64,000 nt of DNA, taken from positions 70,740,736-70,804,735 of the forward strand of contig NW_026262712.1 of assembly GCF_021869535.1 (NCBI RefSeq), read 5' to 3'. This document shows, piece after piece, positions 1-8,813 of this stretch. Each line of letters begins with the position of its first letter. Within the stretch, counting starts at the first letter, position 1. Position numbers and translations under genes: made by a program. The stretch comes from Mytilus californianus (Eukaryota; Mollusca; Bivalvia; Mytilida; Mytilidae). The notes under the pieces are model-generated. The model was not told where the DNA came from. It searched no databases and was given only the letters and a program-made list of their open reading frames with translations.

Positions 1-477
1 CTATAATCATCAGCGTCTTCCCTATTACCATCCTCACCATTAGATTCCACATATCACACATGTTACTACTTGTGTGTATATCTGCCACAACTTTTATGAC
101 CTTTGACTTTATCACATGATCACTGGTTCCCTGTTCCGAACAAATGACTGAGGAATTAATATCTGACGTATCTACACTAACCAGATCATTTTCATGTTCA
201 CTTTCTTTTAATTCTGCATTGTTTTCTTCAAAACTGGTGTTAATTTCTTGATATTTTCTTTTATTGTCAGAAACACTACCCCAGGGTGTTTTTCTTTTTC
301 CTGCGGGTATTTCACCGAATCCTTCTCCAAAATACCGCTTTCATGTGAGACAATCACAATCATTTTTTGTCCGGCGTAGGCAACTCCTACATTTATTCTC
401 TGAACAGTTTTTACTTATATGTCCCTGTTGACAGCATTTAAAACATTTAAATTCTGGACAATCTCTATATAAATGTG
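1..477 (-). mobile_element. 5' part of a second LINE copy (ORF1 zinc-knuckle region), cut by the window edge
   Basis: This stretch matches 14418-14894 base for base as far as I can read, at an offset of 14,417. Read on the minus strand it encodes the start of a retrotransposon ORF1. A CCHC zinc knuckle (C-x2-C-x4-H-x4-C) lies at about 404-445, followed by a second Cys-rich stretch (CRSCLRRTKNDCDC), an in-frame stop near 341-343, then a charged region. Its upstream end abuts tRNA-Leu nt 55 at position 478, the same junction as at 14894/14895. It is either a duplicated copy of the same insertion or an independent insertion at the same site. The rest of this LINE copy lies outside the window to the left. 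Confidence 0.75.
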
Positions 478-532
478 GGAGAACCAGACTGCGACCTAAA
501 CGCAGCGCCTTAGACCACTCGGCCATCCTGAC
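478..532 (-). pseudogene. tRNA-Leu 5' fragment (nt 1-55) at the LINE junction, anticodon TAG
   Basis: These 55 bases are the first two thirds of the array tRNA: acceptor 5' strand, D arm, anticodon arm and half of the variable arm. The T arm, B box and acceptor 3' strand are missing because LINE sequence takes over at 477. The wobble base (linear nt 35, Sprinzl 34) is T instead of C, giving anticodon TAG. The A box at nt 8-18 is intact but there is no B box, so Pol III transcription is not expected. Confidence 0.85.
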
Positions 533-852
533 AAGACATCAAAATTGACACTAATTTGTCCCTTTATATCTCAGCACCCAAATAAATGCTTCAATTCAAG
601 CCTAGTTAGAGTCCTGGATCAGATCAAGCTTTTATAGATAGAATTATAAGTAATTGCTTCGATAAAACACTTCTTGCATGTCAATTAAGAGAATATCCTC
701 GTTCAGAAACGAGATTTAAAGAGGTTCTTTTCATTAAAAACAGGGTTTGCGCATCTAAGAATTGGCGGTATTGTGTCAAACATCTTTTTCAATGGTTAAA
801 CTGTTCCTGAGATGTCTATAACATGTATAGGTGCCAATAAAAATATACAATT
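533..852. repeat. representative 320-bp inter-tRNA spacer
   Basis: This is the first full spacer. Reading away from the upstream tRNA start, it holds the TATAAAG motif, an A/T-rich middle with the HindIII site, a perfect 16-nt hairpin at 698-713 (6-bp stem, 4-nt loop) and the Pol III T5 terminator of the next tRNA near its left end. I see no second RNA gene. On the plus strand a 66-codon open frame runs through it without an ATG; it gains a start in only one unit (57490-57714). I read it as a chance open frame. Confidence 0.8.
698..713. other. perfect spacer hairpin, present in every unit
   Basis: CTCGTT-CAGA-AACGAG forms a 6-bp stem with a 4-base loop. The same hairpin recurs every 404 bp in both arrays, and I saw no copy with it disrupted. 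It is not the metazoan histone stem-loop and is not followed by a T-run, so a terminator role is unsupported. It could be a fold-back that stalls replication or simply part of the founding sequence. Confidence 0.6.
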
Positions 853-936
853 TGTCAGAAGTGGGATTCGAACCCACGCCTGGAGAACCAGACTGCGACC
901 TGAACGCTGCGCCTTAGACCACTCGGCCATCCTGAC
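853..936 (-). tRNA. tRNA-Leu(CAG), anticodon-stem variant (nt 29 T>A)
   Basis: First complete gene of array 1. It differs from consensus at linear nt 29 (Sprinzl 28), T to A, which places A opposite A43 and breaks one of the five anticodon-stem pairs. A and B boxes, anticodon CAG and discriminator A are intact. The same change occurs in five other copies across both arrays, so it has spread by array turnover. Confidence 0.9.
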
Positions 937-1242
937 AAGACATCAAAATTGACACTAATTTGTCCCTTTATATCTCAGCACCCAAATAAATGCTTCAATT
1001 CAAGCCTAGTTAGAGTCCTGGATCAGATCAAGCTTTTATAGATAGAATTATAAGTAATTGCTTCGATAAAACACTTCTTGCATGTCAATTAAGAGAATAT
1101 CCTCGTTCAGAAACGAGATTTAAAGAGGTTCTTTTCATTAAAAACAGGGTTTGCGCATCTAAGAATTGGCGGTATTGTGTCAAACATCTTTTTCAATGGT
1201 TAAACTGTTCCTGAGATGTCTATAACATGTATAGGTGCCAAT

Positions 1243-1247
1243 AAAAA
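1243..1247 (-). terminator. Pol III T5 terminator downstream of each tRNA gene
   Basis: On the minus strand TTTTT starts 10 nt after the last acceptor base of the copy at 1257-1340. A run of four or more T is the usual Pol III stop in animals. It is repeated at the same spacing behind each complete gene I checked. Near 28661 an A-to-T change alters the bases next to the run without removing it. Confidence 0.75.
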
Positions 1248-1256
1248 TATACAATT

Positions 1257-1340
1257 TGTCAGAAGTGGGATTCGAACCCACGCCTGGAGAACCAGACTGC
1301 GACCTGAACGCAGCGCCTTAGACCACTCGGCCATCCTGAC
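1257..1340 (-). tRNA. tRNA-Leu(CAG), consensus reference copy
   Basis: Reference copy for the array. The minus-strand acceptor GTCAGGA pairs with TTCTGAC (one G-U pair). The D arm carries A box TGGCCGAGTGG (nt 8-18). Anticodon stem CTGCG/CGCAG has loop TTCAGGT, so the anticodon is CAG and reads leucine codon CUG. A long variable arm, CTGG-TTCT-CCAG, is typical of class II tRNA-Leu. T arm GTGGG-TTCGAAT-CCCAC carries B box GGTTCGAATCC (nt 63-73). The next base gives discriminator A, as leucyl-tRNA synthetase expects. There is no intron and no encoded CCA. The sequence closely resembles animal cytosolic tRNA-Leu-CAG. Confidence 0.97.
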
Positions 1341-1369
1341 AAGACATCAAAATTGACACTTATTTGTCC

Positions 1370-1376
1370 CTTTATA
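1370..1376 (-). promoter_or_regulatory. TATAAAG motif upstream of each tRNA gene
   Basis: On the minus strand TATAAAG lies at -36 to -30 relative to tRNA nt 1 of the copy at 1257-1340. It recurs at this distance in every unit I checked; the common A-to-G neighbour change near 25488 and elsewhere leaves TATAAAG intact. Upstream TATA-like elements assist TFIIIB placement on tRNA genes in some eukaryotes. A role here is inferred from position and conservation, but all spacer bases are similarly conserved. Confidence 0.5.
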
Positions 1377-1660
1377 TCTCAGCACCCAAATAAATGCTTC
1401 AATTCAAGCCTAGTTAGAGTCCTGGATCAGATCAAGCTTTTATAGATAGAATTATAAGTAATTGCTTCGATAAAACACTTCTTGCATGTCAATTAAGAGA
1501 ATATCCTCGTTCAGAAACGAGATTTAAAGAGGTTCTTTTCATTAAAAACAGGGTTTGCGCATCTAAGAATTGGCGGTATTGTGTCAAACATCTTTTTCAA
1601 TGGTTAAACTGTTCCTGAGATGTCTATAACATGTATAGGTGCCAATAAAAATATACAATT

Positions 1661-1744
1661 TGTCAGAAGTGGGATTCGAACCCACGCCTGGAGAACCAGA
1701 CTGCGACCTGAACGCAGCGCCTTAGACCACTCGGCCATCCTGAC
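1661..1744 (-). tRNA. tRNA-Leu(CAG), consensus
   Basis: Matches the reference copy. The unit to its right carries the AAG-to-AGG spacer change near 1900 that travels with the nt-29 variant gene beside it. Confidence 0.95.
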
Positions 1745-2064
1745 AAGACATCAAAATTGACACTAATTTGTCCCTTTATATCTCAGCACCCAAATAAATG
1801 CTTCAATTCAAGCCTAGTTAGAGTCCTGGATCAGATCAAGCTTTTATAGATAGAATTATAAGTAATTGCTTCGATAAAACACTTCTTGCATGTCAATTAG
1901 GAGAATATCCTCGTTCAGAAACGAGATTTAAAGAGGTTCTTTTCATTAAAAACAGGGTTTGCGCATCTAAGAATTGGCGGTATTGTGTCAAACATCTTTT
2001 TCAATGGTTAAACTGTTCCTGAGATGTCTATAACATGTATAGGTGCCAATAAAAATATACAATT

Positions 2065-2148
2065 TGTCAGAAGTGGGATTCGAACCCACGCCTGGAGAAC
2101 CAGACTGCGACCTGAACGCTGCGCCTTAGACCACTCGGCCATCCTGAC
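2065..2148 (-). tRNA. tRNA-Leu(CAG), nt 29 T>A variant
   Basis: Anticodon-stem mismatch as at 853-936. It is linked to the AGG spacer allele on its left. The matching pair in array 2 is at 18098-18181. Confidence 0.9.
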
Positions 2149-2468
2149 AAGACATCAAAATTGACACTAATTTGTCCCTTTATATCTCAGCACCCAAATA
2201 AATGCTTCAATTCAAGCCTAGTTAGAGTCCTGGATCAGATCAAGCTTTTATAGATAGAATTATAAGTAATTGCTTCGATAAAACACTTCTTGCATGTCAA
2301 TTAAGAGAATATCCTCGTTCAGAAACGAGATTTAAAGAGGTTCTTTTCATTAAAAACAGGGTTTGCGCATCTAAGAATTGGCGGTATTGTGTCAAACATC
2401 TTTTTCAATGGTTAAACTGTTCCTGAGATGTCTATAACATGTATAGGTGCCAATAAAAATATACAATT

Positions 2469-2956
2469 TGTCAGAAGTGGGATTCGAACCCACGCCTGGA
2501 GAACCAGACTGCGACCTGAACGCAGCGCCTTAGACCACTCGGCCATCCTGACAAGACATCAAAATTGACACTAATTTGTCCCTTTATATCTCAGCACCCA
2601 AATAAATGCTTCAATTCAAGCCTAGTTAGAGTCCTGGATCAGATCAAGCTTTTATAGATAGAATTATAAGTAATTGCTTCGATAAAACACTTCTTGCATG
2701 TCAATTAAGAGAATATCCTCGTTCAGAAACGAGATTTAAAGAGGTTCTTTTCATTAAAAACAGGGTTTGCGCATCTAAGAATTGGCGGTATTGTGTCAAA
2801 CATCTTTTTCAATGGTTAAACTGTTCCTGAGATGTCTATAACATGTATAGGTGCCAATAAAAATATACAATTTGTCAGAAGTGGGATTCGAACCCACGCC
2901 TGGAGAACCAGACTGCGACCTGAACGCAGCGCCTTAGACCACTCGGCCATCCTGAC
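2469..2956 (-). tRNA. two consensus tRNA-Leu(CAG) genes (2469-2552, 2873-2956)
   Basis: Both match the reference copy over all 84 positions, including discriminator A. Confidence 0.93.
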
Positions 2957-3276
2957 AAGACATCAAAATTGACACTAATTTGTCCCTTTATATCTCAGCA
3001 CCCAAATAAATGCTTCAATTCAAGCCTAGTTAGAGTCCTGGATCAGATCAAGCTTTTATAGATAGAATTATAAGTAATTGCTTCGATAAAACACTTCTTG
3101 CATGTCAATTAGGAGAATATCCTCGTTCAGAAACGAGATTTAAAGAGGTTCTTTTCATTAAAAACAGGGTTTGCGCATCTAAGAATTGGCGGTATTGTGT
3201 CAAACATCTTTTTCAATGGTTAAACTGTTCCTGAGATGTCTATAACATGTATAGGTGCCAATAAAAATATACAATT

Positions 3277-3360
3277 TGTCAGAAGTGGGATTCGAACCCA
3301 CGCCTGGAGAACCAGACTGCGACCTGAACGCTGCGCCTTAGACCACTCGGCCATCCTGAC
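3277..3360 (-). tRNA. tRNA-Leu(CAG), nt 29 T>A variant
   Basis: Third anticodon-stem variant copy of array 1, again with the AGG spacer allele on its left (near 3112). Its spacing of three units from the previous such copy is repeated in array 2 (18098 and 19310). Confidence 0.9.
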
Positions 3361-3680
3361 AAGACATCAAAATTGACACTAATTTGTCCCTTTATATCTC
3401 AGCACCCAAATAAATGCTTCAATTCAAGCCTAGTTAGAGTCCTGGATCAGATCAAGCTTTTATAGATAGAATTATAAGTAATTGCTTCGATAAAACACTT
3501 CTTGCATGTCAATTAAGAGAATATCCTCGTTCAGAAACGAGATTTAAAGAGGTTCTTTTCATTAAAAACAGGGTTTGCGCATCTAAGAATTGGCGGTATT
3601 GTGTCAAACATCTTTTTCAATGGTTAAACTGTTCCTGAGATGTCTATAACATGTATAGGTGCCAATAAAAATATACAATT

Positions 3681-4572
3681 TGTCAGAAGTGGGATTCGAA
3701 CCCACGCCTGGAGAACCAGACTGCGACCTGAACGCAGCGCCTTAGACCACTCGGCCATCCTGACAAGACATCAAAATTGACACTAATTTGTCCCTTTATA
3801 TCTCAGCACCCAAATAAATGCTTCAATTCAAGCCTAGTTAGAGTCCTGGATCAGATCAAGCTTTTATAGATAGAATTATAAGTAATTGCTTCGATAAAAC
3901 ACTTCTTGCATGTCAATTAAGAGAATATCCTCGTTCAGAAACGAGATTTAAAGAGGTTCTTTTCATTAAAAACAGGGTTTGCGCATCTAAGAATTGGCGG
4001 TATTGTGTCAAACATCTTTTTCAATGGTTAAACTGTTCCTGAGATGTCTATAACATGTATAGGTGCCAATAAAAATATACAATTTGTCAGAAGTGGGATT
4101 CGAACCCACGCCTGGAGAACCAGACTGCGACCTGAACGCAGCGCCTTAGACCACTCGGCCATCCTGACAAGACATCAAAATTGACACTAATTTGTCCCTT
4201 TATATCTCAGCACCCAAATAAATGCTTCAATTCAAGCCTAGTTAGAGTCCTGGATCAGATCAAGCTTTTATAGATAGAATTATAAGTAATTGCTTCGATA
4301 AAACACTTCTTGCATGTCAATTAAGAGAATATCCTCGTTCAGAAACGAGATTTAAAGAGGTTCTTTTCATTAAAAACAGGGTTTGCGCATCTAAGAATTG
4401 GCGGTATTGTGTCAAACATCTTTTTCAATGGTTAAACTGTTCCTGAGATGTCTATAACATGTATAGGTGCCAATAAAAATATACAATTTGTCAGAAGTGG
4501 GATTCGAACCCACGCCTGGAGAACCAGACTGCGACCTGAACGCAGCGCCTTAGACCACTCGGCCATCCTGAC
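3681..4572 (-). tRNA. three consensus tRNA-Leu(CAG) genes (3681-3764, 4085-4168, 4489-4572)
   Basis: All three match the reference copy, with spacers of consensus sequence. Confidence 0.93.
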
Positions 4573-4892
4573 AAGACATCAAAATTGACACTAATTTGTC
4601 CCTTTATATCTCAGCACCCAAATAAATGCTTCAATTCAAGCCTAGTTAGAGTCCTGGATCAGATCAAGCTTTTATAGATAGAATTATAAGTAATTGCTTC
4701 GATAAAACACTTCTTGCATGTCAATTAAGAGAATATCCTCGTTCAGAAACGAGATTTAAAGAGGTTCTTTTCATTAAAAACAGGGTTTGCGCATCTAAGA
4801 ATTGGCGGTATTGTGTCAAACATCTTTTTCAATGGTTAAACTGTTCCTGAGATGTCTATAACATGTATAGGTGCCAATAAAAATATACAATT

Positions 4893-4976
4893 TGTCAGAA
4901 GTGGGATTCGAACCCACGCCTGGAGAACCAGACTGCGACCTGAACGCTGCGCCTTAGACCACTCGGCCATCCTGAC
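4893..4976 (-). tRNA. tRNA-Leu(CAG), nt 29 T>A variant
   Basis: Fourth anticodon-stem variant of array 1. Unlike those at 2065 and 3277 it lacks the AGG spacer allele, so the two changes have been separated by exchange between units. Confidence 0.9.
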
Positions 4977-5296
4977 AAGACATCAAAATTGACACTAATT
5001 TGTCCCTTTATATCTCAGCACCCAAATAAATGCTTCAATTCAAGCCTAGTTAGAGTCCTGGATCAGATCAAGCTTTTATAGATAGAATTATAAGTAATTG
5101 CTTCGATAAAACACTTCTTGCATGTCAATTAAGAGAATATCCTCGTTCAGAAACGAGATTTAAAGAGGTTCTTTTCATTAAAAACAGGGTTTGCGCATCT
5201 AAGAATTGGCGGTATTGTGTCAAACATCTTTTTCAATGGTTAAACTGTTCCTGAGATGTCTATAACATGTATAGGTGCCAATAAAAATATACAATT

Positions 5297-5380
5297 TGTC
5301 AGAAGTGGGATTCGAATCCACGCCTGGAGAACCAGACTGCGACCTGAACGCAGCGCCTTAGACCACTCGGCCATCCTGAC
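5297..5380 (-). tRNA. tRNA-Leu(CAG) with B-box mutation (nt 64 G>A)
   Basis: Linear nt 64 (Sprinzl G53) is A, turning the near-universal G53-C61 T-stem pair into A-C and changing B box GGTTCGAATCC to GATTCGAATCC. Reduced TFIIIC binding and weaker folding are expected. The unit to the right carries a GCATG-to-ACATG change near 5524; the same linked pair occurs at 21330-21413 in array 2. Confidence 0.88.
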
Positions 5381-5700
5381 AAGACATCAAAATTGACACT
5401 AATTTGTCCCTTTATATCTCAGCACCCAAATAAATGCTTCAATTCAAGCCTAGTTAGAGTCCTGGATCAGATCAAGCTTTTATAGATAGAATTATAAGTA
5501 ATTGCTTCGATAAAACACTTCTTACATGTCAATTAAGAGAATATCCTCGTTCAGAAACGAGATTTAAAGAGGTTCTTTTCATTAAAAACAGGGTTTGCGC
5601 ATCTAAGAATTGGCGGTATTGTGTCAAACATCTTTTTCAATGGTTAAACTGTTCCTGAGATGTCTATAACATGTATAGGTGCCAATAAAAATATACAATT

Positions 5701-6592
5701 TGTCAGAAGTGGGATTCGAACCCACGCCTGGAGAACCAGACTGCGACCTGAACGCAGCGCCTTAGACCACTCGGCCATCCTGACAAGACATCAAAATTGA
5801 CACTTATTTGTCCCTTTATATCTCAGCACCCAAATAAATGCTTCAATTCAAGCCTAGTTAGAGTCCTGGATCAGATCAAGCTTTTATAGATAGAATTATA
5901 AGTAATTGCTTCGATAAAACACTTCTTGCATGTCAATTAAGAGAATATCCTCGTTCAGAAACGAGATTTAAAGAGGTTCTTTTCATTAAAAACAGGGTTT
6001 GCGCATCTAAGAATTGGCGGTATTGTGTCAAACATCTTTTTCAATGGTTAAACTGTTCCTGAGATGTCTATAACATGTATAGGTGCCAATAAAAATATAC
6101 AATTTGTCAGAAGTGGGATTCGAACCCACGCCTGGAGAACCAGACTGCGACCTGAACGCAGCGCCTTAGACCACTCGGCCATCCTGACAAGACATCAAAA
6201 TTGACACTAATTTGTCCCTTTATATCTCAGCACCCAAATAAATGCTTCAATTCAAGCCTAGTTAGAGTCCTGGATCAGATCAAGCTTTTATAGATAGAAT
6301 TATAAGTAATTGCTTCGATAAAACACTTCTTGCATGTCAATTAAGAGAATATCCTCGTTCAGAAACGAGATTTAAAGAGGTTCTTTTCATTAAAAACAGG
6401 GTTTGCGCATCTAAGAATTGGCGGTATTGTGTCAAACATCTTTTTCAATGGTTAAACTGTTCCTGAGATGTCTATAACATGTATAGGTGCCAATAAAAAT
6501 ATACAATTTGTCAGAAGTGGGATTCGAACCCACGCCTGGAGAACCAGACTGCGACCTGAACGCAGCGCCTTAGACCACTCGGCCATCCTGAC
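5701..6592 (-). tRNA. three consensus tRNA-Leu(CAG) genes (5701-5784, 6105-6188, 6509-6592)
   Basis: Consensus copies closing array 1. The spacer right of the last one carries two point changes at about 6660-6675 that I saw nowhere else in the window. Confidence 0.93.
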
Positions 6593-6907
6593 AAGACATC
6601 AAAATTGACACTAATTTGTCCCTTTATATCTCAGCACCCAAATAAATGCTTCAATTCAAGGCTAGTTAGAGTCATGGATCAGATCAAGCTTTTATAGATA
6701 GAATTATAAGTAATTGCTTCGATAAAACACTTCTTGCATGTCAATTAAGAGAATATCCTCGTTCAGAAACGAGATTTAAAGAGGTTCTTTTCATTAAAAA
6801 CAGGGTTTGCGCATCTAAGAATTGGCGGTATTGTGTCAAACATCTTTTTCAATGGTTAAACTGTTCCTGAGATGTCTATAACATGTATAGGTGCCAATAA
6901 AAATATA

Positions 6908-6932
6908 CAATTTGTCAGAAGTGGGATTCGAA
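6908..6932. repeat. 25-bp direct repeat, left side of the Penelope-like fragment
   Basis: These bases (6 of tRNA 3' flank plus tRNA nt 83 back to 65) are identical to 8242-8266. One mismatch further on, the match continues for three bases. It behaves as a target-site duplication around 6933-8241. Because both copies are array sequence, chance overlap of two array breakpoints is an alternative. Confidence 0.65.
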
Positions 6933-6936
6933 TCCA
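6913..6936 (-). pseudogene. tRNA-Leu 3' fragment at the end of array 1
   Basis: Only the acceptor 3' strand, discriminator base and the 3' side of the T arm remain; the sequence then becomes Penelope-like. The last few bases (ATCCA on the plus strand) could belong either to a nt-64 variant tRNA or to the retroelement, so the exact breakpoint is ambiguous by about four bases. Confidence 0.8.
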
Positions 6937-8241
6937 GGATTTCCTCATTGGTAAGTGTCGTTCGGGTACATGTTGAGTTTTCAAGTGAATTGTCAATGTC
7001 TCATTCATTTATCAAGCAGTTTACGTAATGTGATTTACACACAAAATCCAAAGTTGTTTGGGGATTTATCTGCGGGGACAACATATTTGTCATGGAGGTA
7101 GAACAGGTGTTTTGCAACATTTTTGGGTCTTTAAAGATTGGTTTAGCATGGATATTCATAGACCCATTCAGTTTTTTTAATTCTGGTTTGTATCAACGAC
7201 CTTTCAGCCTTAATCTATTTGGAAAGAGTATCTACGTACGCGTCTTCTTTCTCGCGTTTAATCCATTGCCTCGCATAATCCTCGACTGAATCCATCAGTA
7301 TTTAGGTCACCAGTAATAACGTGACCTGCCTAATATATGAATGGGGAACTAGCACATGTGCAATCAGGAGGTTTAGACTAGAAGTCATCAATATTGAGAT
7401 CCTGCAACACGTGTTTGTAATTGAAAATTTTAGTTGCAATTGGTTTGGTATAGATATCTGGAAATGATGGGTACAGACTGATCTTTTAAATGGGGAGGTG
7501 TTTTTGAGTAAACTGATTTATGATGAAGTATATTGCCCAAGTTGATGGCATCGAGACTTTTGTTGGCAAAGGAAAGTTTTAGAAAGGATCTTTTTTTTCC
7601 TTTTCATCTTTTCCAATGCGAGCTGGTTTGAAGTCTGTGACTTGCAATATCCGAGATGAAAGCTGTAAGTTTGTATTGGTTTGAATAGGGGTTTGTAACA
7701 GTGGTTTCCAAACATAAGTTGTACATAGAATGAAGTGTTGAAAGGGGTAATGAATAAAACTTCGTGCGAATGTGATGAATATCTAACGGCTTTTGTATAA
7801 CTGGCAGATCATGGAGAGTATGTGATGTATAATGACGATGACCATGACTGCGTCTACGTCGAGGAGTAGAGTTAAAAATGTTCATCATATTCATCGAGCT
7901 ACAGGAAGGACTAGATAGAATACCTATACCATCAATTTTGTCATTGCAACCATATGGTGTCACAGTTCCCAATTGGCGAATCCAGTTGTTTCCTTTTTGT
8001 CTACCGAGAGGTGTTGCAAGATGAGGATTGTTAGTCCTGTGGTATATTTTTTCGATGATGCGAGCTTGCATAGTAAGGACTGAATGATCATGCTGGTTAA
8101 AATGCTGGTAAATAATGTCGCTTGAATTGTTGTTTATTTAGCCTTCCTTTCGTTTCACCGATATATACCAATCCGCAAAGGTTAGACTCTGATCCGTAGA
8201 CGACATTAGTTGGTTTACAATTCATATCATCGTAGCTTCTT
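6933..8241 (-). mobile_element. degraded Penelope-like element fragment with upstream GIY-YIG nuclease region (Naiad-like)
   Basis: Read on the minus strand from 8241, a GIY-YIG-type motif (CGLVYIGET) lies near 8152-8178. An open frame at 7604-8071 follows, with WIRQLGT and PYGCND (about 7920-7985) and a basic RRRRSHGHRH stretch near 7850. Downstream come IFNYKHVLQDLNIDDF and PPDCTCASSPF (7333-7371), GHVITGDL, then KYVVPADKSPNN (about 7051-7083). I recognise this order from invertebrate Penelope-like elements whose GIY-YIG nuclease lies before the reverse transcriptase, the Naiad type. The fragment stops before any RT motif. Stops and frameshifts are numerous, and a segment seems missing near 7300. 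Family placement is from memory of motif wording, not a search. Confidence 0.6.
7604..8071 (-). pseudogene. longest open part of the Penelope-like fragment (155 codons)
   Basis: This is the best preserved reading frame of the element. The visible ATG is probably internal, because coding similarity extends upstream in another frame to the GIY-YIG motif near 8152-8178, separated by a frameshift around 8072-8110. Recognisable features are the WIRQLGTVTPYGCND stretch, an SSPSCSS-MNMMNIFNS segment and an Arg/His-rich run. No RT signature lies in the frame. I infer a pseudogene rather than a working endonuclease. Confidence 0.6.
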
Positions 8242-8266
8242 CAATTTGTCAGAAGTGGGATTCGAA
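8242..8266. repeat. 25-bp direct repeat, right side of the Penelope-like fragment
   Basis: Identical to 6908-6932. It comprises six bases of tRNA 3' flank and the last 19 bases of the tRNA acceptor/T arm. Confidence 0.65.
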
Positions 8267-8310
8267 CCCACGCCTGGAGAACCAGACTGCGACCTGAACG
8301 CAGCGCCTTA
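8247..8310 (-). pseudogene. tRNA-Leu 3' fragment (nt 21-83 plus discriminator) at the LINE 3' end
   Basis: This isolated tRNA piece keeps the anticodon arm (CAG), variable arm, T arm with intact B box and the acceptor 3' strand, but loses nt 1-20 including the A box. Its upstream edge at 8310 abuts an A-rich end (minus-strand GATAAAAA) of the LINE. Nt 21-55 (8276-8310) repeat the 5'-junction tRNA fragment at 14895-14929 with one mismatch, at the wobble base. Confidence 0.9.
8276..8310. repeat. 35-bp duplication flanking the LINE, 3' copy
   Basis: Matches 14895-14929 (and 478-512) at 34 of 35 positions. The only difference is the anticodon wobble base, C here and T there on the tRNA strand. 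Position and orientation fit a target-site duplication made by LINE insertion in a tRNA-Leu gene. Confidence 0.75.
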
Positions 8311-8813
8311 TTTTTATCATTAATAAAATGTTTATTACATATTTACATACTGTCACCATGAGACATTCCTCTTTGGTGAGAATTTTTCTATTTACAGAGT
8401 TGTTAGTAGTTATCCTCCTACATTATTAAAAAAATAAAATACATCTAGATGATACACGTTAAAAACTTTAAAAGGAAATTATAACATATTTGTCCCAATT
8501 TATTTTATAATGATTCATTTTTCAAAAAGTGTATATGCCCTTTATAGCTTACTTTTCGGTTTGAGCCAAGGCTCCGTGTTGAAGACCGTACTGTGACCTA
8601 TAATGGTTTACTTTTATAAATTTTGACTTGGATGGAGAGTTGTCTCATTGGCACTCATACCACATCTTCTTATATCTATATATGAATTGTAACAGGACAA
8701 ATTCAATATAAGATATATATTGAAAGCGAGACAACTCTTTTTTATTTTTACAAAAATCGAACACACCTAAATGCGATCGATAATTTTACATTGGAATGCG
8801 ATCCTTTGTTCTA
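8311..8813 (-). other. LINE 3' region with a nested dispersed repeat
   Basis: No coding potential. It is A/T-rich, with the short A-run at the tRNA junction (8311-8315) that I take as the retrotransposon's 3' end. It contains a dispersed bivalve repeat (8531-8690), a 9-bp-stem hairpin at 8702-8724, and an 11-bp inverted repeat formed by 8636-8646 and 8728-8738. Confidence 0.5.
8531..8690 (-). repeat. dispersed mussel-type repeat
   Basis: The minus strand reads GATGTGGTATGAGTGCCAAT, then GAGACAACTCTCCATCC, then ACGGTCTTCAACACGGAGCC and GGCTCAAACCG. I recall this order from repeats in mussel genomic and transcript sequences. Boundaries are approximate. No open frame or terminal repeat is visible. 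Family name not assigned. Confidence 0.5.

Larger units (their letters stand above)
478..6936 (-). repeat. tRNA-Leu tandem array 1: 404-bp units, 15 complete genes
   Basis: The period is exactly 404 bp throughout. Complete genes including the discriminator base span 853+404k to 936+404k for k = 0 to 14, the last at 6509-6592. The array starts with a 5' tRNA fragment (478-532) and ends with a 3' tRNA fragment (6913-6936) where a Penelope-like fragment begins. Spacer variants seen are A-to-T near 1361 and 5805, AAG-to-AGG near 1900 and 3112, a GCATG-to-ACATG change near 5524, and two changes at about 6660-6675. Every unit carries a HindIII site (first at 626-631), so a genomic digest should give a 404-bp ladder. 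Confidence 0.95.

Noticed and set aside
698..713. Histone-type 3' stem-loop
   Set aside because: Stem and loop sequence do not match the metazoan histone element and no histone gene is present.
7092..7289. Plus-strand 65-codon open frame
   Set aside because: It is antisense to the Penelope-like fragment, whose minus-strand wording is recognisable.
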